Below, in pieces: positions 52,740 through 62,668 of a DNA stretch of 64,000 nt (positions within the stretch are counted from its first letter, which is position 1; the number at the start of each line of letters is the position of its first letter). Origin of the DNA: Lewinellaceae bacterium (GTDB taxonomy: Bacteria; Bacteroidota; Bacteroidia; Chitinophagales; Saprospiraceae); NCBI GenBank assembly GCA_020636135.1, contig JACJYK010000003.1:186001-250000 (forward strand), in the 5' to 3' direction. A program made the translations under genes and the position numbers. The notes under the pieces were generated by a model. The model did no database searches. It worked only from the letters and a program-made list of their open reading frames with translations, and was not told where the DNA came from.

Positions 52740-55331
52740 ATGAAACAGTTATTCGTTTTTGCCATGACCCTGATGACGAGCTGGGCACTTTCTCAGCCTA
52801 ATCCGGTTTCCTGGCAATGGTCTTCCAAACATGTTGATGGCAATACGTTTGACCTGATCTTTACGGCCACCATCCAGTCGGGATGGAATACGTACTCCAT
52901 CCATATGGAACCGGGAGGACCTGTCCCAACCAGCTTTAATTTCAACGAAGACAGTCATTATTCCCTCGGTGAAATGAAGGAAGAAGGAAAGGTGAAAAAA
53001 GGGTACGATAAGTTATTTGATCAGGACGTGATCAAAGTTTATACGGAAGCTACCTATACCCAGCGTGTCGAAGTCAGTGATTACAGCAAACCCATAACCG
53101 GATACCTTGAATTCATGACCTGTAACGAGGTCACCTGCCTGCCACCAAAATCCATTGATTTTTCATTTGCCCTGCAAAAACCTGGAAAAACTCCGGAATC
53201 ACAGACCTCTGAGGCCGGAAAAATCAATGAAAACCCGGCATCCCCTGCGGCAACGGCAGAAGAAAATCAAAACGCCTGGTCATCCGTGGTTGGAACCGAA
53301 GAGCTCAATGTCAATTCGGCCACCGGATTCCAGAAACCCACCTCAATCCTCTGGAATGCCACCGCAGACGTCACCGATAATCCCAATGAATTTATCATCA
53401 ACATCAATGCAACCATTGACGATGGATGGAACATCTATTCCATGTTTATGGATGAAGGTGGCCCCATCCCAACTTCCCTGATCTGGGAAAATGAAGGCGA
53501 AGAGTTTTCACGAATTGATGGCACCAATGAGGTGGCCGAGAAGAAAAAAGAAGGAAAAGACCCTCTGTTTGACAATATGGAGGTGGTTAAATTAATGCAC
53601 GGCGTTACTTACCAGCAAAAGATACATGCAAACCATCTTCCCATAAACATTTCCGTCATCGTAGACTATATGATCTGTAATGACGAATCCTGTGTTCCGG
53701 TCCAGGAAAACCTGATCATACCTCTGGCAGATGCATCCGGCAGCACGCTGGCTGCCACTCCTCCCAATGTCTCCATTCCCAATGATGCCGCATTGGTCGA
53801 TAACCGGGTGGTAAGTTTGCAGGAGACGTTAGGACAGCCACTGGGTAACTGTGAGGAAGAAGAAGAAGCTAATTCCGGCTTGCTCTGGATTTTCGTGATG
53901 GGTTTCCTGGGTGGCCTATTAGCATTGCTGACCCCCTGCGTATTCCCGATGATTCCTCTTACTGTCAGCTTTTTCACCAAGGGAAGTAAAGACCGTAAGT
54001 CTGGTATCCGCAACGGATTGATCTATGGCGCCTCCATCGTAATCATTTATGTCAGTATTGGCTTGCTGATAACGGCCATTGCCGGACCTAAAGCATTGAA
54101 TGAGTTATCCACCAACTGGATTTCAAATAGCCTCTTCTTTTTGATTTTTGTATTGTTTGCCCTATCCTTTTTTGGCATCTATGAGATCACCCTACCCAGT
54201 GCTTTAGCGAATAAATCAGATAATATTGCTGAAAAAGGAGGATTAATTGGAACATTCTTTATGGCTTTTACCCTGGCCGTAGTATCTTTTTCCTGTACCG
54301 GTCCGATTATCGGAACGGCGCTGGTCCAATCGGTGACCTCGGGAAAGATCGGGCCGGCCGTAGTGATGTTAGGCTTTTCAACGGCACTGGCATTACCATT
54401 TGGCCTTTTTGCCGCATTCCCCGCCTGGCTGAATTCCCTGCCTAAATCCGGTAGCTGGATGAATACCGTAAAAGTGGTGCTGGGATTTCTTGAACTGGCA
54501 CTCGCCTTGAAATTCTTATCGGTCGCGGATATGACCTCACACTGGGGTTTTCTCCGATATGAACTATTCATGGGGCTCTGGGTCCTGATTTTTGGTGCCA
54601 TGACCTTGTATTTGTTCGGAGTGTTGCGATTTAAACTGGACGGACCACGCAAGTCTCTTTCCGGGCCGCGCCTGGCATTTGCCCTGGTGTCACTGGCATT
54701 TACCATCTATCTGGCTACCGGATTCATGGGAAATCCACGGACAAAAAGCTACAATGCACTCAATCTGATGAGTGGATTGGCTCCCCCGGCTCATTACAAT
54801 TATTTTAAACCGCTTCCCGATCCGGATCCAGCGATTAAATCACGCTATCCTTCTTACAGTAAATGTGCAAATAACCTGAATTGCTTTAAAGACTATCACG
54901 AAGGGATGGCCTATGCACGTGAAGTCAATAAGCCTGTTATGCTGGACTTTACCGGTTATGGTTGTGTAAATTGCCGCAAAACCGAAGAATACATCTGGGT
55001 CAAGGACGATGTCTGGCAAAAACTGGCAAATGACTATGTCCTGATCTCCCTTTATACCGACGATGGGAAACCGCTTCCTGACTCGACCGAAGTTTATTCG
55101 AAGATCACCGGTGAGCGTCTCCGCAATGTGGGTTATCTATGGAAAGACTTCCAGCAGGTAAACTTCAACCAGATTACGCAGCCATTGTATGTATTGACAA
55201 CGCCGGACGAAAAAGTCATGGCCCGGCCCCGTGGATACAAGGAGGATGCCGAAGACTACAATGCCTTTCTGCAGTGTGGACTGGAGACGTTTAAGGAATA
55301 CCGTAATCAGGAATTGATCGGCAGCCGGTAA
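52740..55331 (+). CDS. dsbD: DsbD-like transmembrane thiol reductase with duplicated N-domain
   Basis: An 863-residue protein that passes electrons from cytoplasmic thioredoxin across the membrane to periplasmic thiols. A signal peptide (1-18) is followed by two copies of the DsbD alpha-type domain: about 20-146 with CNEVTC (C128, C133) and about 200-330 with CNDESC (C313, C318). The membrane domain (about 380-660, eight helices) has its redox pair at C400 (LLTPCVFPMIP) and C519 (SFSCTGPIIG). A C-terminal thioredoxin domain carries CVNC (C742, C745). E. coli DsbD has a single N-domain, so the duplication is notable. Likely partners are cytochrome c maturation and periplasmic isomerases. Confidence 0.92.
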   Translation: MKQLFVFAMTLMTSWALSQPNPVSWQWSSKHVDGNTFDLIFTATIQSGWNTYSIHMEPGGPVPTSFNFNEDSHYSLGEMKEEGKVKKGYDKLFDQDVIKVYTEATYTQRVEVSDYSKPITGYLEFMTCNEVTCLPPKSIDFSFALQKPGKTPESQTSEAGKINENPASPAATAEENQNAWSSVVGTEELNVNSATGFQKPTSILWNATADVTDNPNEFIININATIDDGWNIYSMFMDEGGPIPTSLIWENEGEEFSRIDGTNEVAEKKKEGKDPLFDNMEVVKLMHGVTYQQKIHANHLPINISVIVDYMICNDESCVPVQENLIIPLADASGSTLAATPPNVSIPNDAALVDNRVVSLQETLGQPLGNCEEEEEANSGLLWIFVMGFLGGLLALLTPCVFPMIPLTVSFFTKGSKDRKSGIRNGLIYGASIVIIYVSIGLLITAIAGPKALNELSTNWISNSLFFLIFVLFALSFFGIYEITLPSALANKSDNIAEKGGLIGTFFMAFTLAVVSFSCTGPIIGTALVQSVTSGKIGPAVVMLGFSTALALPFGLFAAFPAWLNSLPKSGSWMNTVKVVLGFLELALALKFLSVADMTSHWGFLRYELFMGLWVLIFGAMTLYLFGVLRFKLDGPRKSLSGPRLAFALVSLAFTIYLATGFMGNPRTKSYNALNLMSGLAPPAHYNYFKPLPDPDPAIKSRYPSYSKCANNLNCFKDYHEGMAYAREVNKPVMLDFTGYGCVNCRKTEEYIWVKDDVWQKLANDYVLISLYTDDGKPLPDSTEVYSKITGERLRNVGYLWKDFQQVNFNQITQPLYVLTTPDEKVMARPRGYKEDAEDYNAFLQCGLETFKEYRNQELIGSR

Positions 55332-55371
55332 TTATTCATTTTACCGGAGAGGATCTTAATTTTTACCAGGA

Positions 55372-56496
55372 TTAAACCAGTTCTTGTCCCGCCGCATTGA
55401 TGAATGTCTGCATTTCATCAGGTGTTCCGATACTTACGCGATACCATCCCGGTTGATCGGAATAGCTACGGATCAGAATGTCTTTCGACGCCATGGTCTT
55501 CACCAGATCTCCTTTGAACCGGTCTGCTTCAAACCAGATAAAGTTGGTATGCGACGGAATGTAGCGTACCTGTTGTTGTTTGCAGAAATCGTAAACCATG
55601 GCTTTCCCCTGGATGGTTTTCTCGACGGTCATACTCGTAAACCATTCATCTTCCAGGCTGGCCAGTGCGGCGTACATGGACGGTACGCTGGGTGTGATCA
55701 TACGACCCATGCAGAACTGCTGCATGACTTTGATGGTATCCGGATGCCCCAGTGCATAACCGATGCGCATACCGGCTAATCCGTATACTTTGGAAAATGT
55801 CCGTCCCACCACAATATTGGGATTGGCTGTCACCATATCCATCAATGAATTGCTGACTCCACCATCGGTAAACTCAATGTATGCCTCATCGATGAAGATG
55901 GGTATACTGCTTCCATATTTTTCGCAAAAAGCTCCAACCTCTGCTTTGGGAATATAGGTTCCAGTCGGATTATTGGGATTGCAGATAAATATCAACCGGG
56001 TGTTGTCATCCACTGCTTTACCCATCGCTTCCAGGTCAAAATATTTATCCGGTGTAAGCGGTATCCGCTTCCATTTGGCTCCGATGAGCTCACTGTAGAT
56101 CATCAGGTAATCAAACGTAGGATCACCGGCTACGATATTTCCTCCCCGCAGTCCGTAGATAAGCCCCATCAGTCCGAGGATCTCCGTGGATCCGGCAGTA
56201 ATCAGGACCTGATCGACACCGACTCCTTCCTTTTTTGCGATGGCCTCTTTTAATTTGTTAATGGCTGTCCGCGGATAGCGATTGCCTTCATCCAGCGAGG
56301 CCATGACGGCTTCACGGGATTTCTTTGAGGGTCCAAAAGGATTTTCATTGGAGTTAAGCCGTACAGGCATATTCCCCGAAGGACCCGGCACCGGTTCCCG
56401 GAGATGATCGAGTAATTGCCACGGTTGCAGAAGCGGTAAACTGCTTCCTAAAAGGCCTGCTTTAAGCCACTGACGACGGTTAAATGAGGTTGCCAT
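55372..56496 (-). CDS. Histidinol-phosphate-aminotransferase-like enzyme with Tat signal
   Basis: A fold-type-I PLP aminotransferase related to HisC: LNSNENPFGPS, RYPRTAINKLKEAIAKK, ITAGSTEILGLMG, CNPNNPTGTY, FIDEAYIEF and FSKVYGLAGMRIGYALG (Schiff-base Lys in SKVYG). The N-terminus is unusual for HisC: NRRQWLKAGLLGSSLPLL is a twin-arginine signal (RRxWLK plus a hydrophobic stretch), so the enzyme is predicted to be exported folded with its cofactor. I prefer the ATG at 56496 (MATSFNRRQ); the ATG at 56520 adds eight residues and lies next to a TATTTTTC -7-like element (56523-56530, minus). No his genes are near, so a role in histidine synthesis is doubtful. Confidence 0.88.
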   Translation of the reverse strand: MATSFNRRQWLKAGLLGSSLPLLQPWQLLDHLREPVPGPSGNMPVRLNSNENPFGPSKKSREAVMASLDEGNRYPRTAINKLKEAIAKKEGVGVDQVLITAGSTEILGLMGLIYGLRGGNIVAGDPTFDYLMIYSELIGAKWKRIPLTPDKYFDLEAMGKAVDDNTRLIFICNPNNPTGTYIPKAEVGAFCEKYGSSIPIFIDEAYIEFTDGGVSNSLMDMVTANPNIVVGRTFSKVYGLAGMRIGYALGHPDTIKVMQQFCMGRMITPSVPSMYAALASLEDEWFTSMTVEKTIQGKAMVYDFCKQQQVRYIPSHTNFIWFEADRFKGDLVKTMASKDILIRSYSDQPGWYRVSIGTPDEMQTFINAAGQELV

Positions 56497-56548
56497 AGTA
56501 TCCAACTTTTGATGAAACAAACGAAAAATACAGATTTATTGTCAATTT

Positions 56549-56556
56549 TACTTTTC
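56549..56556 (+). promoter_or_regulatory. -7-like element for lpxD
   Basis: TACTTTTC, one base off TAnnTTTG, 17 bp upstream of the lpxD start in the short divergent gap to the Tat aminotransferase. Confidence 0.35.
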
Positions 56557-56573
56557 AATCAACCGGTGCTTCC

Positions 56574-57503
56574 ATGAAATTCAAACAGCCTATCCCCGTT
56601 TCGACCATTGCTGCTGCCTATAACATGGATATCCTTGGTAATTCCACCCTTCTGGCCAGTGGAATCAACGTTATTCACCGGGTCGAAGCCGGCGACATCA
56701 CCTTTGTCGATATTCCAAAATATTACCAGAAAGCGATCGACTCGGCAGCGACTGTAATAATCATCAATCAGGCGATCGATTGTCCGGATCACAAAGTCTT
56801 ATTGATTTCCGATCAGCCCTTCCAGGTCTATAATGAGCTGGTCAAAGAACACCGACCTTTTGTTTTTGCCCGTGAGGAGATCGATCCGACGGCTAAGATC
56901 GGTGCCGGCACCATTATCGAACCCAATGTGGTGATTGGTGCACATGTTACGATTGGCGAGTCGTGTTACATCCAGGCCAATGCCTATATCGGTCCGCATA
57001 CCCGGATCGGCAACCGGGTCAATATCCAGGCTGGCGTTATAATCGGAACCGATGCTTTTTATTTCAAAAAAGAGAGTGACCGTTACCTGAAATGGCATAC
57101 CGGCGGACGGGTGATCATCGAAGATGATGTTGAAATTGGTGCCGGTTCAACCGTTAACCGTGGCGTTTCATCCGACACGATAATCGGTGAGGGGACTAAA
57201 ATCGATTGTCAGGTACACATCGCACATGGAGTCCGCATCGGTAAACATTGTCTGATCGCCGCACAAACCGGGATCAGTGGCAAGACCATCATCGGGGATC
57301 AGGTAGTCATCTATGGCCAGGTTGGGATCGCCCAAACCCTGAAAATCGGTGATCAGGCCATCATCCTGGCTAAATCGGGAGTGTCCAAAGACCTTCCCGG
57401 AAAAGGCATTTATTTCGGATACCCGGCAAGCGAAGCCCGTCAAAAAAATAAAGAACTGGCTGTCTTGCGCCAGTTGCCTGACTGGTGGAAAACACAATCC
57501 TAA
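56574..57503 (+). CDS. lpxD: UDP-3-O-acylglucosamine N-acyltransferase (LpxD-like)
   Basis: A 309-residue acyltransferase of lipid A synthesis. Residues 1-95 are the uridine-binding domain (GDITFVDIPKYYQKAIDS). From about 100 a left-handed beta-helix runs with I-G-x-x-x-x-I hexapeptide repeats (AKIGAGTIIEPNVVIG). VHIAHGVRIG carries the catalytic His and TDAFYFKKESDRYLKWHTGGRV the acyl-carrier contact loop. The family fit is good, but no lpxA, lpxB or fabZ is adjacent, and Bacteroidota often carry a second lpxD-like gene; this may be that extra copy with another sugar as substrate. Confidence 0.85.
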   Translation: MKFKQPIPVSTIAAAYNMDILGNSTLLASGINVIHRVEAGDITFVDIPKYYQKAIDSAATVIIINQAIDCPDHKVLLISDQPFQVYNELVKEHRPFVFAREEIDPTAKIGAGTIIEPNVVIGAHVTIGESCYIQANAYIGPHTRIGNRVNIQAGVIIGTDAFYFKKESDRYLKWHTGGRVIIEDDVEIGAGSTVNRGVSSDTIIGEGTKIDCQVHIAHGVRIGKHCLIAAQTGISGKTIIGDQVVIYGQVGIAQTLKIGDQAIILAKSGVSKDLPGKGIYFGYPASEARQKNKELAVLRQLPDWWKTQS

Positions 57504-57563
57504 CGCAGAATTAACAGCTTCCCGGCAAACATTGACCGGTGGACGGATGTTAAATGTTATCAA

Positions 57564-58853
57564 ATGAAACGTCAACATCACCAAGTATTGATTATCGGTG
57601 CCGGATTTGCCGGAATCACCCTGGCAAAAGCCTTAAAAAACGCCCCCTTCGACGTTTTGCTGGTTGATAAGAACAATTACCACACCTTCCAGCCACTCCT
57701 TTACCAGGTAGCCACGGGAGGCCTGGAAGCCGACAGCATCGCTTATCCGGTGCGCCGGATTTTTCGGGGATACCGGAATGTCCGTTTTCAAATGGCCGAG
57801 GTCCTGCGTTTGAATCTGCCGGCCAAAAAAGCGGAAACCACGGCCGGAACGTTATCCTACGAATACCTCGTCATTGCAACCGGAAGCACCAATAACTTTT
57901 TCAACTTTGAGCCGATCAAGGAAGATCTGCTGACCTTAAAATCTGTCCCGGATGCATTGGACTTCCGGAGCTTCCTGATGCAGAATCTGGAAAAAGCCAT
58001 CGCCACCTATGATCCGGGAGCGCGGGATGAACTGATGAACATCGGAATCATCGGGGGTGGACCCGCCGGGATCGAACTCGCCGGAGCCATCGCTGAAATG
58101 AAGCATTACGTACTCCCTAAGGATTTTCCGCAAATTGACTTCAAAACGATGTCCATTCACCTTTTTGAAGCAGGGAATGAACTGCTGGGTAACATGTCGG
58201 ATAAGTCTTCAAAATTCAGTCTGAAATACCTGCAAAACCTGGGCGTTCAGGTTCATCTGAATTCCAAGGTGAAAAGTTATACCAATCAGAGAATACAACT
58301 GGAAGACGGCACCGAGCTGGCCACCGATAATGTGATCTGGACAGCCGGGGTGAAGGGCAACCCCATCCCGGGGCTTCCACCTGAGCTGATCGTAGGAGGA
58401 AACCGGATTACCGTTAATGCTTTCAATCAGATCCCGGGCTACGAATACGCATTTGTCCTGGGTGATGTCGCCTCCCATGTGGATGATGCCAATCCGAAAG
58501 GCTTACCTATGCTGGCCCAGGTAGGTATCCAGCAAGCGAGACATCTGGCGAAAAACTTAAAACGACTGATCCGCCAGCAACCCCTGGAGCCTTTTGCTTA
58601 TTACAATAAAGGAGTCATGGCGACGATAGGCCGCAACCGGGCCGTGGTTGATTTACCGCATTGGAAGTTTAAAGGGCCTTTTGCCTGGTTTGTTTGGATG
58701 TTTGTGCACATCATGTCCCTGGTAGGCTTCAGAAACAAACTGGTAACTTTTATCGATTGGATGGGAAATTATTTCAACTATGACCGTCCTCTTGGATTAA
58801 TTATCCGTCCATACAAGAAAAAACAGAAAATACCTGCTGATCCTGTTACCTGA
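57564..58853 (+). CDS. ndh: Type II NADH dehydrogenase (NDH-2)
   Basis: A 429-residue flavoprotein that oxidises NADH and reduces quinone at the membrane surface without pumping protons. The FAD motif is GAGFAGITLAKAL (about 11-23), the NADH motif GGGPAGIELAGAIAEM (about 159-174), and YHTFQPLLYQVATGGL and LGDVASHVDD complete the signature. The C-terminal region with WFVWMFVHIMSLVGFRNKL and WMGNYFNYDRPLGLII forms the hydrophobic membrane anchor. It is 60 bp after lpxD and probably separately transcribed. Confidence 0.92.
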   Translation: MKRQHHQVLIIGAGFAGITLAKALKNAPFDVLLVDKNNYHTFQPLLYQVATGGLEADSIAYPVRRIFRGYRNVRFQMAEVLRLNLPAKKAETTAGTLSYEYLVIATGSTNNFFNFEPIKEDLLTLKSVPDALDFRSFLMQNLEKAIATYDPGARDELMNIGIIGGGPAGIELAGAIAEMKHYVLPKDFPQIDFKTMSIHLFEAGNELLGNMSDKSSKFSLKYLQNLGVQVHLNSKVKSYTNQRIQLEDGTELATDNVIWTAGVKGNPIPGLPPELIVGGNRITVNAFNQIPGYEYAFVLGDVASHVDDANPKGLPMLAQVGIQQARHLAKNLKRLIRQQPLEPFAYYNKGVMATIGRNRAVVDLPHWKFKGPFAWFVWMFVHIMSLVGFRNKLVTFIDWMGNYFNYDRPLGLIIRPYKKKQKIPADPVT

Positions 58854-58960
58854 GATTCCCTGACCGGTTTTATTTGTTTTGATCGGTAATCCATAACCCC
58901 AAGTGACCTGTAAGGATTTGAATTTGTCTTATAGGTGCTGTAAATGTTAAAAAAATAAAC

Positions 58961-60385
58961 ATGGAAAATAGACGCGAAGGGCAGCTTCACTTCGGAATGA
59001 TCGGGCTGGGTACGATGGGAAGAAATCTGTTGCTGAATCTGGCCGATCATGGTTATTCCGTAGCAGGGTATGATAAGAACGCCGACCAGGTACAACGATT
59101 GGAAAATGAAAAGTCCAGCGATAAGGTCCACGGCTTCTCGACATTGGATGCATTTCTCGCCGAACTGCAGTCGCCACGGGTGATGATGATGCTGGTTCCG
59201 GCCGGTCCAATCGTAGATGCCGTCCTGGCTGACCTGATACCCCACCTGCAACCGGGAGATATCATCATCGATGGAGGCAATTCCAAGTTTACAGATACCG
59301 ATCGCCGTGCAAAGGACCTGTCCGATCAAGGTTTTCATTTTATCGGCATGGGCGTTTCCGGAGGTGAAGACGGTGCAAGACGAGGGCCAAGTATGATGCC
59401 TGGTGGAGATGCCGGAGCTTATCGTCATGTGCAACCCATGTTTGAAGCCATTGCGGCGCATGTTCAGGGAGATCCCTGTGTGACCTATATCGGACCCGGC
59501 GCTTCCGGTCACTTTGTAAAGATGGTTCACAATGGCATCGAATATGCCCTGATGCAACTGATCGCTGAGACTTACGCCATCCTCAAAAGGGGACTGCAAT
59601 ATTCGAATGAGGAACTTTCAGTACTTTTTGATCAATGGAATCAAGGTCGCCTGGAGTCCTACCTGCTGGAAATAACTTCCACGATATTTACCGTTAAAAA
59701 TCCGGATACTGGCCATATGCTCGTCGATGATATCAGCGATCAGGCCAAAGCCAAAGGTACCGGCAAATGGACATCGCAAATCGCAATGGATCTGCAGGTA
59801 CCCGTACCCAGCATCGATATTGCCGTGTCCATGCGCGACCTTTCCAAATATGGTGTATTGCGTAATCAACTTGCGAAACAGGTGACCCCTCCACAACCCT
59901 GGAAAGGCAACCGCAAAGAGCACACGGAAATGCTGGAGAAAGCATTCTTCTTTAATATGGTTTTGATTTACAGCCAGGGTATGCACCTCCTTTCCCGCGC
60001 TTCTTCCGAATACAATTATGCACTTAACCTGGGTCAAATTGCACGCATCTGGCGGGGAGGATGCATCATCCGTTCGCGCTTTCTGGAGACGATCTATACC
60101 GCTTTTACGAATAACACCGATCTGGAGCATCTGATGCAGGATGCCGGCATTCAAAAATCATTGGCTGAATGCGAGGAAGCTACCCGTACAGTCACTGCTC
60201 AGGCTATATCCTCCGGCTACCCAATACCGGTGTATGCAACAACCCTGAATTACCACCAGTCACTGATCTCCGCCCGGTTACCAACCAATTTGATCCAGGC
60301 GCAGAGGGACTTTTTTGGCGCTCACACCTATGAGCTCATTGATAAAGAAGGTGTATTTCACACCGAGTGGCCCGAAATAGATTAA
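58961..60385 (+). CDS. gnd: 6-phosphogluconate dehydrogenase (decarboxylating)
   Basis: Oxidises 6-phosphogluconate to ribulose 5-phosphate and CO2 with NADP. The 474 residues start with the dinucleotide fold GLGTMGRNLLLNLADHG (about 11-27). Substrate-binding blocks are GVSGGEDGARRGPSMMPGG and KMVHNGIEYALMQLIAETY, with the catalytic Lys and Glu in the latter. It is the long (~470) NADP-dependent form. It is followed by zwf after 32 bp, then pgl and the glucosidase, making a compact oxidative pentose phosphate operon. Confidence 0.97.
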   Translation: MENRREGQLHFGMIGLGTMGRNLLLNLADHGYSVAGYDKNADQVQRLENEKSSDKVHGFSTLDAFLAELQSPRVMMMLVPAGPIVDAVLADLIPHLQPGDIIIDGGNSKFTDTDRRAKDLSDQGFHFIGMGVSGGEDGARRGPSMMPGGDAGAYRHVQPMFEAIAAHVQGDPCVTYIGPGASGHFVKMVHNGIEYALMQLIAETYAILKRGLQYSNEELSVLFDQWNQGRLESYLLEITSTIFTVKNPDTGHMLVDDISDQAKAKGTGKWTSQIAMDLQVPVPSIDIAVSMRDLSKYGVLRNQLAKQVTPPQPWKGNRKEHTEMLEKAFFFNMVLIYSQGMHLLSRASSEYNYALNLGQIARIWRGGCIIRSRFLETIYTAFTNNTDLEHLMQDAGIQKSLAECEEATRTVTAQAISSGYPIPVYATTLNYHQSLISARLPTNLIQAQRDFFGAHTYELIDKEGVFHTEWPEID

Positions 60386-60417
60386 TATCCATCCTTGATC
60401 CATAAACTGCAAACCCG

Positions 60418-61938
60418 ATGATTATCGATCCGTCACAACCTGTTCTTTTTGTCATCTTCGGAGCAACCGGAGACTTGAATTGGCGTAAAATCAACCCTGC
60501 GCTGTATAATCTCTACCTTGATCAATACATGCCGGAGCATTTTGCCATCTATGGCAATGGCAGATCACCGCTGGAAGAAGAAGAAATGCGATCACATTTG
60601 CTGGAAGGCGTCAATAAATTTTCCCGGAAGGGTAATGCAGACGCAGCAACCTGGAAAAAATTCGCTGATAACATTACCTATCATCCCGGAGACATCAAAG
60701 ACGACAAGACCTACACGGCACTAAAAAAATTCATTGCGGAATGTACCAAAACATGGGGTAAAGAGCCGATCATCATTTATTATATGGCCGTGTCGTTTGA
60801 GTTTTTCCCGGTTATTGCACAGCATCTTAAGGATCACAAAATGGCGGACGATGTTTCCCGTCACCGGCTCGTCATTGAAAAACCATTTGGTAATGACCTT
60901 GATTCTGCACGTTCACTCAATCAATTGCTTTGCGGCCTGTTTGATGAAAGTCAGATCTACCGGATTGATCATTACCTGGGCAAAGAAACGGTGCAAAACA
61001 TCCTGGCGTTCCGTTTTGCCAATTCGATCCTGGAACCGATCTGGAACCGTAATTACATCCAACACGTGCAAATTTCAGTGACCGAACAATTGGGCATCGG
61101 AGGTCGCGGGTCCTATTATGAACATGCCGGTGCATTACGGGATATGGTCCAAAACCACATCCTGCAGTTGCTCTGTCTGATCGCTATGGAGACCCCCATT
61201 AATTTCCAAGCTGACGAGGTACGCAACCGGAAAGTCGATGTTTTGCGGTCCATGCGCCCCTTTAAACCGGAAGACATCAAAAAGAATGCAGTCCGTGGTC
61301 AGTATTCGGAGGGTTGGATAGAAGGACAAATCGTGCCTGGTTACCGTGAAGAAGAAAAGGTGGATCCTCAGTCCAATACCGAGACCTTTGCAGCAATCAA
61401 GTTTTTTGTGGATAACTGGCGATGGGACGGTGTTCCATTTTATGTTCGCACCGGCAAGCGCCTGCATCAATCGGCCACCATCATTTCCATTCAGTTCCGG
61501 GATGTGCCGCATATGGTATTTCCCGATTCAGCGATCGACAACTGGCGGCAAAACCGGCTGATCATCAGCATTCAGCCCGAGATGAGTATCCGGCTACAGG
61601 TCCAGGCGAAGCGGCCGGGTCTTGAAATGATCCTGAACACGGTTGATCTGGTATTTAATTATGACGGCACCTATGGAACCGATTCTCCGGAAGCCTATGA
61701 AACCTTGCTTCTGGATACCATGGAAGGCGATCAAACCCTATTTATGCGGGGAGATCAGGTAGAGGCTGCCTGGCAGATCCTGATGCCCATTCTGCATTCC
61801 TGGGAGACTAAAAAGAGCATCGATTTTCCCAATTACAATGCCAATACCTGGGGGCCGGAGACCGCGGAGGCACTGATAGCCCAGGATGGGTTTCATTGGT
61901 ATTCTATTTCACCAACCAGCCACTTAACCAAATCATGA
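60418..61938 (+). CDS. zwf: Glucose-6-phosphate 1-dehydrogenase
   Basis: Oxidises glucose 6-phosphate to 6-phosphogluconolactone, producing NADPH. The 506 residues contain GATGDLNWRKINPALYNLY at the N-terminus, EKPFGNDLDSARSLNQLL and the active-site RIDHYLGKETVQNILAFRFAN with its Lys and His. Length is normal. The stop overlaps the pgl start (ATGA at 61935-61938), consistent with coupled translation of consecutive pathway enzymes. Confidence 0.98.
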   Translation: MIIDPSQPVLFVIFGATGDLNWRKINPALYNLYLDQYMPEHFAIYGNGRSPLEEEEMRSHLLEGVNKFSRKGNADAATWKKFADNITYHPGDIKDDKTYTALKKFIAECTKTWGKEPIIIYYMAVSFEFFPVIAQHLKDHKMADDVSRHRLVIEKPFGNDLDSARSLNQLLCGLFDESQIYRIDHYLGKETVQNILAFRFANSILEPIWNRNYIQHVQISVTEQLGIGGRGSYYEHAGALRDMVQNHILQLLCLIAMETPINFQADEVRNRKVDVLRSMRPFKPEDIKKNAVRGQYSEGWIEGQIVPGYREEEKVDPQSNTETFAAIKFFVDNWRWDGVPFYVRTGKRLHQSATIISIQFRDVPHMVFPDSAIDNWRQNRLIISIQPEMSIRLQVQAKRPGLEMILNTVDLVFNYDGTYGTDSPEAYETLLLDTMEGDQTLFMRGDQVEAAWQILMPILHSWETKKSIDFPNYNANTWGPETAEALIAQDGFHWYSISPTSHLTKS

Positions 61939-62654
61939 GCCTGCACATATATCCCGACGAGGATACGCTGATCCACGCCTATGCTGCTTATATAACCCGC
62001 CAGACCGGAGAAGCAATAGCCCGGTCCGGACGGTGCAATCTTGTCCTGGTCGGGGGCAACTCACCCAAGCGTGTATATCAGCTGCTGACCAAACCTCCTT
62101 ACCGCAATGCGGTCTCCTGGGAGAAAGTTTACTTTTTCTTTGGTGATGAACGGTACGTTCCGGCGGATCACGAAAGGAATAATGCCCATATGGCCTGGGA
62201 AACCCTGCTCAAACCGCTGGGGATTGACCACAGCAAGGTATTTGTAATGGATACCTCATTAACCCCGGAGGAAACCGCTCATCAATATGCACTTCAAATC
62301 GGACGTCATTTTCAGGAACAGCCGGTGTCTTTTGATTTGGTCCTACTGGGACTGGGTGATAATGCCCATACTGCTTCGCTATTTCCGGGCAGTACGGTCA
62401 TCAACGAAACAACTCCCACCGTATCAGCCCTGTATGTGCCGGATGAAAAGGAGTTCCGCATCACTTTGACCGCTCCCCTGATCAATCAGGCTCACCGGGT
62501 ATCTTTCCTGGCCTTTGGCGTAGCCAAAGCCCTTGCGGTCTATCAGGTGATCGAAGGTGAACGGGATGCCATGTTGTATCCGGCCCAGATCATCCAACCG
62601 CTGCACCATCCCGCCGATTGGTTTTTAGACTCACCGGCCGCAGCTCTGCTGTAG
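61935..62654 (+). CDS. pgl: 6-phosphogluconolactonase
   Basis: Hydrolyses 6-phosphogluconolactone to 6-phosphogluconate. The 239-residue protein is of the NagB-like (DevB/SOL) type: LVLVGGNSPKRVYQLL, VYFFFGDERYVPADHERNN, LVLLGLGDNAHTASLFPGS and RVSFLAFGVAKA are the conserved blocks. I chose the ATG at 61935, which overlaps the zwf stop; the in-frame ATG at 61896 lies inside zwf and adds residues with no counterpart. The glucosidase gene starts 14 bp downstream. Confidence 0.95.
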   Translation: MSLHIYPDEDTLIHAYAAYITRQTGEAIARSGRCNLVLVGGNSPKRVYQLLTKPPYRNAVSWEKVYFFFGDERYVPADHERNNAHMAWETLLKPLGIDHSKVFVMDTSLTPEETAHQYALQIGRHFQEQPVSFDLVLLGLGDNAHTASLFPGSTVINETTPTVSALYVPDEKEFRITLTAPLINQAHRVSFLAFGVAKALAVYQVIEGERDAMLYPAQIIQPLHHPADWFLDSPAAALL

Positions 62655-62668
62655 TCAAATTACCGGAT

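Noticed and set aside
58778..59599. 273-codon open frame on the minus strand over the ndh/gnd junction
   Set aside because: Covers the ends of two certain genes and has no motif.
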